Assembly (NCBI GenBank): GCA_033064195.1
Contig: JARBJD010000345.1
Coordinates: 1-64,000 of the forward strand
DNA from: Blattamonas nauphoetae
Taxonomy: Eukaryota; Preaxostyla; Oxymonadida
Direction of reading: 5' to 3'
DNA length: 64,000 nt
Shown: positions 1-10,600 of the stretch, one piece after another
Layout: each line of letters opens with the position of its first letter
How positions within the stretch are numbered: the first letter of the stretch is position 1
The notes under the pieces: model-generated
Database searches by the model: none
The model's input: only the letters and a program-made list of their open reading frames with translations
What the model was told of the DNA's origin: nothing
Program-made: the position numbers and the translations under genes

Positions 1-1116
1 TGAGGGAAAAGGAGGTGAGAGATATGACAGTCGTTTACGAGAACTGCCATACCACAGTCAATGATGGCCCATGTCATTGACAAGCTGTGTTGAGGTTGAC
101 AGATAAAATCATCAGAAAGGGGACTGAAAGGCTCCAGAGAGAGATGACACAGAGATTGCGGGGCATATTAGAGTAGGTTGGGCAAGTTGGACGAGTTGAG
201 GATGGTGCTCGATCAAACAGGATCTATTTGAAAATCGAAAGAGGAAGTCCCGAGTGTGAGAGAATGAAAATTTCTTCTTCATATGACACAGAAATAATCA
301 ATGATGGAGAAACAGACTGATTATTGTATGTGACTCAAGATCGACGTCCTGGAGAAGAAAAGCATGGAATGGCGAAAATAATGAATGAAAAGAGAGAACT
401 TGACTCTCGTGTTGAGATACAGGTGTGCCAAGACGATGTTGGAGATCTGTTCGTTCACTTCGATCATGTGGTTCATGCATCCTGAAAAGAGAAAAATGGA
501 AAAGCGAAACCGTAAGATGATCAGTAGAAGAGAAATGAGAAATTGTGAAGACTGTTGAGGATCATGTCTCGATCTGACTCGACAGTGGAACAACTGGAAT
601 CGCATGTGAGATCATGAGTGAAAACGAGAAGTAAGTACTGAGAAGAAAAAGAATACCGTTTTGTAATTGTTTGGATTCGTGGAGATGCTGTCAGAACGAA
701 GAGGAGGAGTCGGAGTCGGTCTGACAGGCCGACTTTTTGTCCGATGTTGGGGAAGGACAGACCGACTCAGGGACTCTTGATCTACGACGTGTTGAACATT
801 AATTTTGAGAAATATGAGATGAACCAATTATAGAGTTGTTGTGAATCAAAATGAGAAAAAGGAAACAATAAAGGACCCTGGCGGGATTCGATCCTGGGTC
901 CGGGAGCAAAAGCTGATGGGCTACCACTCGACTAAAGGGCAGTTCAAAAAGTCGCCGACTGTTTTATTTTTAGGACTGGACTCGATGTTCTCAGACCGAC
1001 CACTGCCCATGCCTAGTATTAAAGAGATATCGTGCCAACAAAACAAATCCAGTTGATATTAGCAAAGGTGTGATTGACAATATTGTGTTCAATTCGATTC
1101 AATCAAAGTTGGTTCA
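1..1116. other. No gene recognised; GTCGGTCTG repeats
   Basis: Only short open frames without recognisable motifs are present, and none looks conserved. The stretch holds three copies of GTCGGTCTG: plus strand near 712, and reverse complement near 760 and 990. The first two form an imperfect hairpin. A 6-bp perfect hairpin (GGACCC/GGGTCC) lies at about 873-902. The fragment may be old non-autonomous transposon DNA, but no clean ends are visible. Confidence 0.4.
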
Positions 1117-1437
1117 ATGTTGTGGGATCAATGGCTTACAGATAATGTTCAAGGCTACGATAGTACGTCAGAGGAATGGAAGAAAATCAAACAAAGAAAA
1201 GACTTTAAGGAACGGGTTTATCCACGATTTTATCAATTGATCGAGAGTGATAAAACATATTTGGAACAATTCTTCAATACATATTCATCACAGATATCTA
1301 CAATTGCTAATGATATTCAACGTCAAGCCTACAGAACAAGAGATCTCACCACATACCAATCACAAATGCCAAACTATACTAGATTTGCTCAATTGCAGAA
1401 AGACATGGGAGAAGATGACAGTGGAAATGAAAGTTGA
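1117..1437 (+). CDS. Virus-like element small protein, unknown function
   Basis: This 106-residue open frame is the first gene of the virus-like block. It is charged, rich in Gln, Tyr, Asp and Glu, and probably helical, with no signal peptide or membrane helix. The acidic tail (EDDSGNES) ends just before the next T-rich leader motif at about 1457. Its own start lacks that motif, so the gene may be 5'-truncated at the left edge of the element. I do not recognise the family. Minor virion or core protein is a guess from position only. Confidence 0.45.
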   Translation: MLWDQWLTDNVQGYDSTSEEWKKIKQRKDFKERVYPRFYQLIESDKTYLEQFFNTYSSQISTIANDIQRQAYRTRDLTTYQSQMPNYTRFAQLQKDMGEDDSGNES

Positions 1438-1456
1438 TGATTAAAACAGAAATATA

Positions 1457-1482
1457 TATTTTTATTTTTATATAAAGTGATG
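1457..1482 (+). promoter_or_regulatory. T-rich leader motif of virus-like element, copy 1
   Basis: ATTTTTATTTTTATATAAA lies just upstream of an ATG at 1480. It is the same leader as at five other gene starts in this block and one at 14.37 kb. Confidence 0.55.
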
Positions 1483-2053
1483 CAACCAATTCTAAGTTGT
1501 CAATTTACAGAAACACACAAGTTCTTCTTCAGTACCAACATCAATCACCAACAATGTCATCATCGATAATAAAGGTTCGAATTCTGGAAGGTTGAATAGT
1601 GAGCAATGCGCTAATGTTGAACTAGAGAATGTTCCAGGTGTTTATGATCCACCACTCGAGACATATCCATCAGCACCAATCCAAAGTCGTTCTATCCCAC
1701 TCCGAGAATATACATCTAATATTACAGCATTCAAAGATCAACTGTTGCTAGTGTACAAGAATGCATTCGCTTGTGAAAAGAAACTATTGAATAACCTAAT
1801 TGAACCATCAAAGAAACTGATCACAAACCAAAGTGATTTATGTGCACTGATTGCTACACTCACTGGGATCAACGATGTGGTGATCAGATTGGATGATTTA
1901 TCAACAAAATGTTCATGCATTAATGCTCTCCCAGTGTTTAGAACCATTTTCAAGATCCTTGTTGGAGGAAAAGATATGAGTATTGCCTATAATGAAGCAT
2001 ACAACACTATTCTCAATTATGGAATTTCATTGACGAAAGCAATACCCCGTTAG
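1480..2053 (+). pseudogene. Virus-like element protein, broken
   Basis: Coding sequence follows the first leader motif and ends at 2053. The long C-terminal part, about 150 residues, has a proline-rich stretch (YDPPLETYPSAPIQ) and then a predicted helical region with paired cysteines, ending LTKAIPR. I do not recognise the family; a structural or morphogenesis protein is possible from its place in the cluster. The gene is not whole. Confidence 0.45.
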
Positions 2054-2104
2054 AATAGAAGTCTCTCATGAGATTATTTCCTCGCTAAAAATATAAATGA
2101 ATTG

Positions 2105-2126
2105 ATTTTTTATTTTTACATAAATG
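2105..2126 (+). promoter_or_regulatory. T-rich leader motif, copy 2
   Basis: GATTTTTTATTTTTACATAA runs directly into the ATG at 2124, so the start codon is part of TAAATG. The following codons read MAPG. Confidence 0.6.
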
Positions 2127-2433
2127 GCACCAGGAAGTTTCAACAAACTCAAAATATTGGCAAACAATTCTTTCAATTCATCAAACCTCTAGCTCAACAT
2201 TACTTCAAGTCGGTGGTGGATTGCTCTCTCAAACGAACAGTAAATTTGGACAAACAGCAGGAGGAATTCTTAGTGGATTAGGAGGAATGATGGATTCGTA
2301 CCAACAGAATAAAGCGATCAATCGAGCACCACAACAACCACAGATGATTGAGTACGAACCTCCACGAAATGCTCGGTACGTTAATGATGATATGCCCCAG
2401 TCGTCAAACTCAAAGATTCAATTCAAAGGCTAA
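2124..2433 (+). pseudogene. MAPG-type small virus-like protein, broken
   Basis: The gene starts MAPG directly after its leader motif. Its C-terminal part holds a Gly-rich segment (GGILSGLGGMMDSY) followed by a Gln/Pro/Asn-rich tail. The same MAPG start and the same leader precede the gene at 2470, so the two are tandem relatives or share a processed N-terminus. Gly-rich amphipathic segments of this kind occur in minor capsid or membrane-active virion proteins, but that link is inference. The gene is broken. Confidence 0.45.
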
Positions 2434-2450
2434 TCATTCACTAATGATCA

Positions 2451-2472
2451 AATATTTTATTTTACATAAATG
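2451..2472 (+). promoter_or_regulatory. T-rich leader motif, copy 3
   Basis: AATATTTTATTTTACATAA runs into the ATG at 2470 as TAAATG, with the same MAPG start as the gene before it. Confidence 0.6.
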
Positions 2473-2766
2473 GCACCAGGTTGGTTATCAAAATTAGCAG
2501 CAGTTGGCAAAAACATACTCAGAGTTGGAGCTCCATTTCTGAATCTCATTCCCTTTGTTGGACCAGTGATTTCAAAGATTGCTCAGACAGGTGTTGAGAT
2601 GATACCAGATGTGAAATCGGATCAGCAAATCCATGCAGAAAAGATGGCTCAGTATGAACAAGCAATCAATGAAGGAAACGGTTCACTTGCGAACAAACTC
2701 AGAGACGAAATACTGAGACTAGAAGAAAAAATGAAACCTAAAGTGAAACCAAAGAAAAGTAACTGA
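2470..2766 (+). CDS. MAPG-type small virus-like protein, open frame whole
   Basis: This is a 98-residue protein. Residues about 1-45 form an amphipathic to hydrophobic region (VGKNILRVGAPFLNLIPFVG). A charged helical middle follows, then a lysine-rich tail (MKPKVKPKKSN). A hydrophobic N-terminus with a basic tail suits a membrane-active or DNA-contacting minor virion protein such as the adenovirus pVI type, but I see no homology and only suggest a role. The start is fixed by the leader motif ending in TAAATG, and the stop lies 35 bases before the next gene. Confidence 0.55.
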   Translation: MAPGWLSKLAAVGKNILRVGAPFLNLIPFVGPVISKIAQTGVEMIPDVKSDQQIHAEKMAQYEQAINEGNGSLANKLRDEILRLEEKMKPKVKPKKSN

Positions 2767-2782
2767 GTTAAAACATTAATGT

Positions 2783-2804
2783 AATTTTTATTTTTGTTAA
2801 AATG
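2783..2804 (+). promoter_or_regulatory. T-rich leader motif, copy 4
   Basis: TAATTTTTATTTTTGTTAAA precedes the ATG at 2802, the start of the first large capsid-like gene. Confidence 0.55.
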
Positions 2805-4654
2805 AACTCGCATATAACACATCTGACAAACAAAGAGACATGGAGCTTCAACATTGACTGGCAATAGCACTGGATCAATCAAATACACAAGAGATGACAT
2901 TGGTCAAATACAGCAGCAACTAATGTCTGAACACCACGTTAATTATCTTCTGAATGATGGAGCACACAGTCCTTCTATTCAAGAATTGAAACCATCAGAA
3001 TTCACGATTCTACAGAGGACAAGAGATAATCATTCCATTGACTGGTAATCAAGACATTTGTCAAATTGATGATTCATTCATTACGTTCACAATCACAACC
3101 ACTTTGAAAGTCAACAATTGGAACATTACCCCAGACAAAGTTGGATCATACTCCAATGAAAGAATATTTATGTTCGTAGGACTTAAGCATTCAGCATCAA
3201 TCTTTAGTAGATTCACAGTTCTTCACAACAATCAAAGAATCATTAGCACTTCAAACAATGATGTCTCAATGGAATCACACATCTACAACATGATTAAACC
3301 AAAGAGTCAATTGGAGAATCGAAAACATTCGCACACTCCTTGGGAAAATGCTTGGAAGCATGATGAATCTGTCGCTGGTGTTTATATTCCATTATCATCT
3401 TTCACTACAGTGTCACAAGCTGGTGCTTTCATGGACACAATTGACGTACCAATTCGTATATCAATCAATCTTGAAGATCTTCTGATTTTCTCAGGGATGA
3501 CTGACTATCAAGATGTCTCTTTGGTGATTTGAAATTGAGTGTTTACATCAATGAGGATGCATTCGTGTGTTGTCCTGTAAATCCTGAGCTTACTTTGAAA
3601 ATACACTTTCATCCTTCTTTAATGTTGGCTTAACAAGACCACCAATTCATCATGCGATCGCTGATTGTCACCAACATCGTCCATGGTTTTCCACTCTACT
3701 AGCGAACTGCACCAAGAATTTTGTTCAGATTGGTCAATCATTTAGGATATCAGCAGTGACTCAAGACATTTACTACAACTCAGCTGGAACGGTTGCTAAA
3801 GAACCAGAATTCGTGGATCAGTACATCTCACTAAACATTATTGATTATCGCGTTGATGATGTTTATTGCATGAGTGCTGGATACCAAATGAAAGAAATTG
3901 CGAAGAGAATCTCAAGAAGATGTATCAGGATCGTCCAGGAACAATTCCAGCAGAAAGAGATATCGTTCTATCCATTTCAGAAGACACCAACAGCAACAGG
4001 TATTGATTGTACTCAGCAAATGGTTCTCGTTAATGCCAAGGACATCATGCTTCTCTTCCGTCACTACGATAATGAAGTCACTTGTTTCCACAATCCAATG
4101 CAGAAAGATCTTCGAGTGCATCTCCTTGACAAATACTATCCAGATAACTGGACATCAACGATTGGAGCTCGCTTCTATCAATTTGCTTTATCAACTCTCA
4201 ATCTTGATTCATACCTGACTGTTCCAGATGATTTGGAGCGATCATTAACAGATTCTCTTGAAGAGAAACTCTCCGGTGATGGAACATATGCTGGAGAAAA
4301 ATGACAAGAGTGCGACCGATTCATGACAATACAGACTTCCTCCTGTGCTTTTCAACACAAAGAAGTTTGTCCGACAAACTGCAATGATTCAATCAGTTCC
4401 AGAGGTCAAAATATTCCAGTCACATTGAGATCAAGTCCGATTTAAAGAGTGATTGACACATACTATAATGTTCTCGATCCAAGTCAAAGGGTGGTGACAT
4501 GACAACATTTACGCATCCTCCAGCACCGATTCTAGCAACCACTGCAACAACATGGTGGGTATTACGATTCAGCGATGATATACCTATTGTTGAATACTAT
4601 CCAAATCACACATTGAAAGCACTACACAATGAACTTGGAATAATGAAATCATAA
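2802..4654 (+). pseudogene. Capsid-like protein gene 1 of virus-like element, broken
   Basis: About 1.85 kb of coding sequence follows the fourth leader motif, enough for a major capsid-sized protein of about 600 residues. Visible segments are rich in beta-forming residues (Thr, Ile, Val, Asn) with many aromatic residues, as in jelly-roll capsid proteins. The last segment has a PPAPIL start, a W-rich core and V-E-Y, and it resembles the end of the next gene (PPPPIL, W, V-R-Y). The two are therefore probably paralogues. The capsid call is inferred from size, composition, tandem duplication and context. The gene is not whole. Confidence 0.42.
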
Positions 4655-4679
4655 AACTGTCAAAGAAAATAATGAAATT

Positions 4680-4703
4680 GTATTTTTTATTTTTCTATAA
4701 ATG
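4680..4703 (+). promoter_or_regulatory. T-rich leader motif, copy 5
   Basis: TATTTTTTATTTTTCTATAA runs into the ATG at 4701 as TAAATG. Confidence 0.6.
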
Positions 4704-6380
4704 AGAAGTATCAGAGCAAATCAATCCAAACCAACATCAACTTTAATTGAGCAAATTGAAGTCCAATCGTATATGCCGAAACAGTGGGATTCAGAACCAC
4801 ATGTCTATTCAATTCAAGAAGTGCATCCAACAAATCCTCCTATGCCATGCAGAATCACAGATGAGATTGAAGTCCCATTGTGCTATGACGGTCATGATGT
4901 GACTGAGTTTTCGAAGAGTCATCTGCGAATAGATCTAACAATCACCATTCCATATGTGAAACCAACATCATCCAGTTTGGGTTCGTATGTCGATGAATAT
5001 GGAATGTTTACGGATTTAAGTCGTCATCAGATGCAATTCGAGATATGAGACTCGTCGACAGTCAAGGAAATATTATTGACAATTCACTTCAGAATAACCA
5101 CATTCACGAATCTTTTCATCACGCATTCAAATCATGAAGAGAAAACAATATGAAACATTGCTACAGTCTTTGTGAAAATGTTCAGAGAATGGATCAAGTG
5201 TGTGGATTCTCCTTTGCTCCAGTAAACACAGCATTTCAAACAATCACGAGAACAATTCCACTTGTCATTCCCTTTGTGAATTTGCTTCCACTGAGTACAT
5301 TTGATCGGTATCCGAACTCCGTCTTTGGCAATCTCCGATTAAGATTTCATTTGACAACTGAATCACTTGTTTACTGTCCAATTCGAACATCTACTGTCAT
5401 CCGAAAACATTGGAAAACAGTCGCGAACAATATCCAGATAAGGCATTGATGTCTCTTTCAGACCCAGCTGAAATGGACCTTCTGCGTGAGGGAGAGTTAT
5501 CAAATATGACTCAGGAATTTACACAAATCAAATCCGGTTCAACAATATAATTCACGTAACAGTCCATCCTCCTCAGGAGTTTCAGAGATTTCGACAATGG
5601 AAGCAACAATCAATGTCCTTTCCTCATCGGTGGATAAAGTCACTTCGATCTGCTACGGATATCAAATCACAGATGCAACAAAACAATCACTGATCAACAC
5701 TTACTCAAAGACTCTATATGTCCTGAAAGCAGAAAGAATTGACACCCAACCATTTCAATCAAAAGCAAATGCCATGGGGAGTGAGATCCAACATCAGTAT
5801 CAAACTCAACAATCTCATGAATCTCATGTGCTTATTCCCTGAAAGACCTAATGAATGTACAGTCTTCAGAAATCCTCAATACGTTGGTCAATTCGAAAAG
5901 CTTCGGAAGTAACTTCCCAAATTTCCCAATGTCAACAATATCACCAGAGTTCTATCAAATGATGATGGTGAATGGTGATTTCATTGGATGTTCTGCAACA
6001 GAAGAGTTCGAAAACTCCATTTGTTTACCTCGCACTTATTTCTACAAAGAAACAGAAAATGAATATAAACGAAAAGACCAGTGACAGACGCAACTTCTTT
6101 CACATTCATGGTGCCAACAGATCGAAGTGAAATCGCTGGTGGTGAAGAAGGTATTTCGACAGCAGAATCTGTCAATATTGTCTTCAGAGGAACCCCAATC
6201 AAACAAGGTGAACTAGATCCATATTTCACATCAACTCCAGAAGGTCCTCCTCCACCAATTCTCGCATTACATCAGGCAACATATTGGTTGTTCTGGATCG
6301 AAAATGGACAACCACGGGTGAGATATGTCATTGATCGACGACTCCAAGAAGCATATGAAGAAGTGAAGAGAGGTTATTAA
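4701..6380 (+). pseudogene. Capsid-like protein gene 2 of virus-like element, broken
   Basis: This is a second large gene of about 1.68 kb, directly downstream of the first and with its own leader motif. Segments show strand-rich sequence, for example PCRITDEIEVPLCYDGHDVT and FAPVNTAFQTITRTIPLVIP. The C-terminal piece (PPPPILALHQATYWLFW...RVRYVIDRR) parallels the end of capsid-like gene 1. A tandem pair suggests two capsid subunits, such as major and minor or a second jelly-roll. The family assignment is inference, and the gene is broken. Confidence 0.42.
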
Positions 6381-6394
6381 TGATTAAACAGTTT

Positions 6395-6423
6395 TGATTT
6401 TTATTTTTGCTAAAACAGCAATG
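6395..6423 (+). promoter_or_regulatory. T-rich leader motif, copy 6
   Basis: GATTTTTATTTTTGCTAAAA lies nine bases before the ATG at 6421. Confidence 0.5.
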
Positions 6424-6829
6424 GTCAAACGCTATTTCTCAATTCAGAATTCTCACACTGCTCAACTTCCACATGATTTTGTCAATTCCGAAAACAAAAA
6501 TATATCTACTTTCTTGACTGTAAGCTCATCCATGTGAAGGAAGAGATTGGTGAGACTTCAACGGTTATTTCAAAGATATTCCTCAGAATTTCACAATCCA
6601 TGCTGATTGGATTCAGACTGATGCATTCAATGATTCTTATGTTGCTTTCTGTAACGAACAGATTGCTAAGCGAAAGAAATGGGAATTAAGCACTCGACAA
6701 TCAATTGTGAAGATCTGGTTCAAAGACAGTTCTGGTGAATCAATCGAGATGGAAACAACCAGGACAATCAATGGAAAAATAACCAAAGAGTATTATGAAT
6801 TTTTGGTTGATCTCATGTTGGAATACTAA
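6421..6829 (+). pseudogene. Small virus-like element protein, broken
   Basis: This is the last gene of the packed block, preceded by the sixth leader motif and followed by about 550 bases of non-coding element DNA. The C-terminal half reads as a compact alpha/beta protein (KWELSTRQSIVKIWFKDSSG, then EYYEFLVDLMLEY). I do not recognise the family. Its size of about 135 residues and last place in the capsid cluster would suit a minor capsid or accessory protein. It is not whole. Confidence 0.4.
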
Positions 6830-7383
6830 TGATGACATATATTTTGTCCGAACCGTAATGAAAACAAAATACGTGAAGGTTAGTTCCATTTTTCGTTCGT
6901 GTAAGTTTCCATAAGACTCTCACCTTGTGAGGTTCGAAGTCTCTTCGAGACAACCCGATACTCCTTTGGGGATCATTCTATCGTGATCCTACTTAATGAC
7001 TAACACTGGCGAAGTCCTTGAAGGAATAAGCATTGGGTGGGCATGATTTACAGTCACATCTAAGTGAAGCCAACATGAACCCCGGAGCCAAACTCGAAAG
7101 TTCGACCGTCTCAACACAACCTCCAAGTAGTTCTACGCATTAATCACAAGGGCACCATTTTGCCTAAGCATCAAGGGAAATTACGTCGAGGTCTCACTTG
7201 AACATTTTGGACCTACTCTTCATATGCGAAATAAAAATCCGAAAAAATAAATCGGCCTTAATTTTGAAAATTCCCATAAGTCCAGATAATGTTGTCAGAT
7301 CACTCTAGAAACATGATAAATGAACTTGCCGTATCGATATTGACCTTGTTGGTACAATTTTGGGTGGTCACAAAATAAAGGTC
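6830..7383. other. Non-coding right part of virus-like element
   Basis: No gene is visible. The AT-rich, low-complexity sequence lies between the last element gene and the inverted arm at 7.38-7.50 kb. Confidence 0.5.
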
Positions 7384-7498
7384 AATTTTAAAAATGGGTC
7401 GTTCACTCAGAATCGACACCCCTTTTTCTTGTTTCAAAACACTTCATTTGTTGTAATCAAGCAATTTTTGGGGCAAAGTTTATCTTTTCACTAGATCA
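7384..7498 (-). repeat. Inverted arm, left partner of 13.48-13.60 kb
   Basis: Read on the minus strand, this stretch shares ordered blocks with 13,484-13,600 on the plus strand: GTGAAAAGATAA, TTTGCCCCAAAAA, TTTGAAACAA and GATTCTG. Identity is roughly two thirds by eye over about 100 bp. It is probably a diverged terminal repeat of the virus-like elements on either side. Confidence 0.55.
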
Positions 7499-7690
7499 GT
7501 TTCATCGCAACTCTCAGAAATTATAATGAGTCCGATCTTCTTCCACCACGACAGTTGATTAAACTCGTCGTACACCTTGTCTCTCTTCGTGTATACTTCT
7601 AGGCTATGGGAAAGATGGAAAATATCAGTTTTCCGGCAGCGTGTCGCAGTCTCCACAGAATGACCCGTCTTCGGTCAGATCTCTCTCGTT

Positions 7691-10600
7691 TTGATTCTTC
7701 TCTCAGGAAATAATCAAGACAAACATCTCAATAACTGTCCACGTTTTATTTCAGTCTCCCAACAATGCTACATCCTTCATTCGACAATCCTTCTCCACCA
7801 CTTCTGTAATCCAACTATGCCCTCACATCGTCAGTGGTCGCTGCCTCATATTCCTTTTATCAAGATAACTCTCTTGAAACCAAACCGCAATCGTCAAGTT
7901 CTGTTCGATCCGCCAGAGTTCAAACGACGTGAAAAGCACTTCATAGAATGTCCGTTCCGATCCGCTCCTCAGCCTCCAAATTTGCCTTCAATCACCATAA
8001 TTCGAAAGATACACAGCATACTCATCTCTTCTGCGGTTAAAGCTCTCGTCTCATACACACAGGCACTCTGCTCTTTATCCTGAACCCTAAATCCCTCACA
8101 GAAACGGAACAATATCTTACTCTCAACTATGTTGCTCTCCCTGTCACTATTGTCACTCATCTTCTCCCATTCAACCCGTTCTCTCCTTGCCTCCTTTCTG
8201 GATCAACGCAAACTTGAGCCACAGCTGGAAGAGGCAATCGAGATCCTCCTCCTCTTTATTCACCACCAACCGTCTCTATCCCGACAACAATCCCATTCCT
8301 GCCCTCAATTTCGATTGACTTTGCCAATTTCTGTTCCACCAACATTGACACATCACCGGCGAGCGCTCTTCCTCTCTCGTCCATCGCATCATGCCCAATC
8401 ACCCTCCTCGACGAGTATCCTTCGCTCTCCTCCTTCCTCCACATCCACTCCACCATCATTCTCTTCTCTCTCCTCCATACATTGGTTCCTTTCCACCAAT
8501 CGATCATATCAAAAGCAGGTCCGTTCACTTCTGTTACCGAACGCCTTGTCGCCTCGATTGGACTGCACACTCTATATCCTCTTCTCCAGGCCATGACGCT
8601 TCTCAGACACTTGATTCTCTTCTCCCCACCGCACACCGTCAAACAGCTCCAAGACCGCGCTTTCCGCTGCGGTTTGATGGGCTGGCTTCATTTTGGGGCA
8701 TGCTCTCCGCCTGTGGCCATCACACAGCCCCGATCGCAAGAAAGGAAGACACAAGCTGGATGAGCATGTCGATCGCGGCTGAGTCGAACGCTGTGGGAAG
8801 CTCAGCCGCTCTGCACATCCGCGATTGCTACAGAGACCTGTTCTTCCTCCCTTTTGTCGCCCGCCTCGATCGAACACTACCTTATCCCCTCCTTCTGCAG
8901 AGTCTGTACAACTCAGCCCTCGTCCCTGCTCCCTCCACCCTGCTCACACACTGCACGCTTCTTCACTCCACTCGACACGAAAGACAAGCAGAGCGAGCCT
9001 CTCCGACTCCAACCATCGTCCATTGCCCACCCTCTCCTCACAAGCCCCAGTACCACTTCGTCAACAGACACACGTGTGCTATGCCTCCCTCGTTCCATCT
9101 GCTCCACCCCATCAACCTCGCCGACATACATCTCGCCTTTCTACGAGCCAGCACGCCACTTCCACGTCCCTCACGTGGCACGAACCGAACTATCTGCTGT
9201 CGCCGTTCATCCTCCCACCGTCCTCGTTCTGGGCGATGTCCTCGCCGGACTTCTTCTACCACAACATGTCGCCCTCCGCCAACTCCAACCCGCACACCAG
9301 ACACCAATGGGTGGGACACGTTTGATCAGTGGAACATCTCCGACAAGAAGCTGCGGCAGAGGGAGAGGTAGTCGTTGGTGCACGCTGTGGATGCTACGCG
9401 ATCTCATCGAAAGCTACACCACTCTCGTCTCGTTCTCGGCGCAGGAGATACAACGACACATCGCTCTCAAGCTCAAACTGCTTGTGAAAGACTTCCAAGC
9501 AAAGACGAAGACATCCCCACGCACGACCTCAGAGAACATCGATTCCTGGTCAGAATCACCGTCCGAGCAAACCAAGGACGACCCTCAGCACACAACACAG
9601 CATCCTCTTCCGAATCCGTTCCGTGTACACAGCGACGACACAGTGAAGAGGACAACGGTGGACGCGGACGGGTCAGGACGAGATTTAGGTGATCCACTCT
9701 CCCTCGCCGATTGGGATCGAGCGTTGTCGCAGGCAAAGGAGGACGGGCTGGACGTGAAGGAGGGTGAGAAAATGTCGAAGCTGCATCACTTCGAGCACAC
9801 CACGACAACATTCCTGCACACCCTCATCCGCGACAGAATTCAGAGCGAGCTGAACTTGAAGGACGCTCTTTCCAAACAAGGCAAGTCAACAGCCAAGCAC
9901 TCGATGACATCGAGCAAGCCTCAAATCACAGACTACTTCACCGAAGCGCACTCAAAGGATTTTGAGAATACTCAGATTCTGACAGTGGCTGTCAAGCGGG
10001 GACACTCGCTTCTTTCGCCCGTCGGAAGAATGGTGAAGGAGGCCACACTGACCAAGTATGGCTGTGGGGAGAAGTCGTCGTGGTTGGAGGCCCTGCTCCA
10101 ATCAACAGCAGCGCCTTTTGGGCGATGTTCGACTCGGACACTCGCTCGCCTGTGCTCGTGTGGGGCGAGAAGGACAGACAAGAACTTGTCTCGTTCCTCC
10201 ACAACGAAATGGAAGACAATGCCAAACTCACCGCGACTACCAACAAGCCGACTGATGCTGCGATGAAAGAGGACGCCACGTTCACTCTAGATCCCGACCT
10301 AGTTTGCACGTACTCCGTCGAAGAGTCGGTCAAGTCGGTGATGGTGGATGGGAAGCTCGCCTTCGTGTTTCCTTCGTCGATGCAAGACCAGTCGCACGCC
10401 AATCTGAACAAGGACAAACGATCGTTCATTTTCAGTCGTCGGAGTCGAAGGCGTTCAGCCAGTACAGTCGAGCAATGACAAGTCACATCCCGCCCTCGTA
10501 ACGACTCAGGGCACCATCACAAACACGCTCCTCCATCCCCGCTGGTCATCTTCCCACCTGCGCCGACTCTCTCCACCTGCGACTCGTGTTCACGTCTTCG

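Larger units (their letters stand above)
1117..7500 (+). mobile_element. Broken capsid-bearing virus-like element (fossil), Polinton-like or kin
   Basis: This AT-rich block carries at least seven small, tightly packed plus-strand genes. Six of them follow the same T-rich motif that ends in or just before the start codon. Visible parts are two short paralogous proteins starting MAPG, two tandem large capsid-like genes with similar C-terminal ends, and several unassigned small proteins. The right end at about 7.38-7.50 kb carries an arm that recurs inverted near 13.5 kb. I see no DNA polymerase, integrase, packaging ATPase or protease in this block, so it is partial and the family is uncertain. 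Polinton/Maverick-like or another double-jelly-roll lineage is the best guess. It has roughly a dozen breaks, so it is an old, non-functional copy. What is seen is gene packing and shared motifs; the capsid call is inference from context and gene sizes. Confidence 0.5.

Noticed and set aside
873-945. tRNA-like sequence on the minus strand (A-box-like TAGTCGAGTGG and B-box-like GGATCGAATCC)
   Set aside because: The acceptor and anticodon stems do not pair. The B-box part is better explained by a local GGACCC/GGGTCC hairpin.
171-1025. Possible degenerate hAT-like element (TAGGTTGGGCA near 174, inverted TAGGCATGGGCA near 1016, near-matching flanks TATTAGAG/TATTAAAG)
   Set aside because: The ends are poorly matched, the flanking 8-mers differ by one base and are offset by one, and no shared interior is seen. 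Too weak to call.
8391-9371. Long plus-strand frame of 326 codons inside the 7.7-13 kb relic
   Set aside because: It is Pro/Arg/Ser/His-rich and passes through a GC-rich stretch; another frame (LLHTLVPFHQSIISKAG...) reads far more like a protein.
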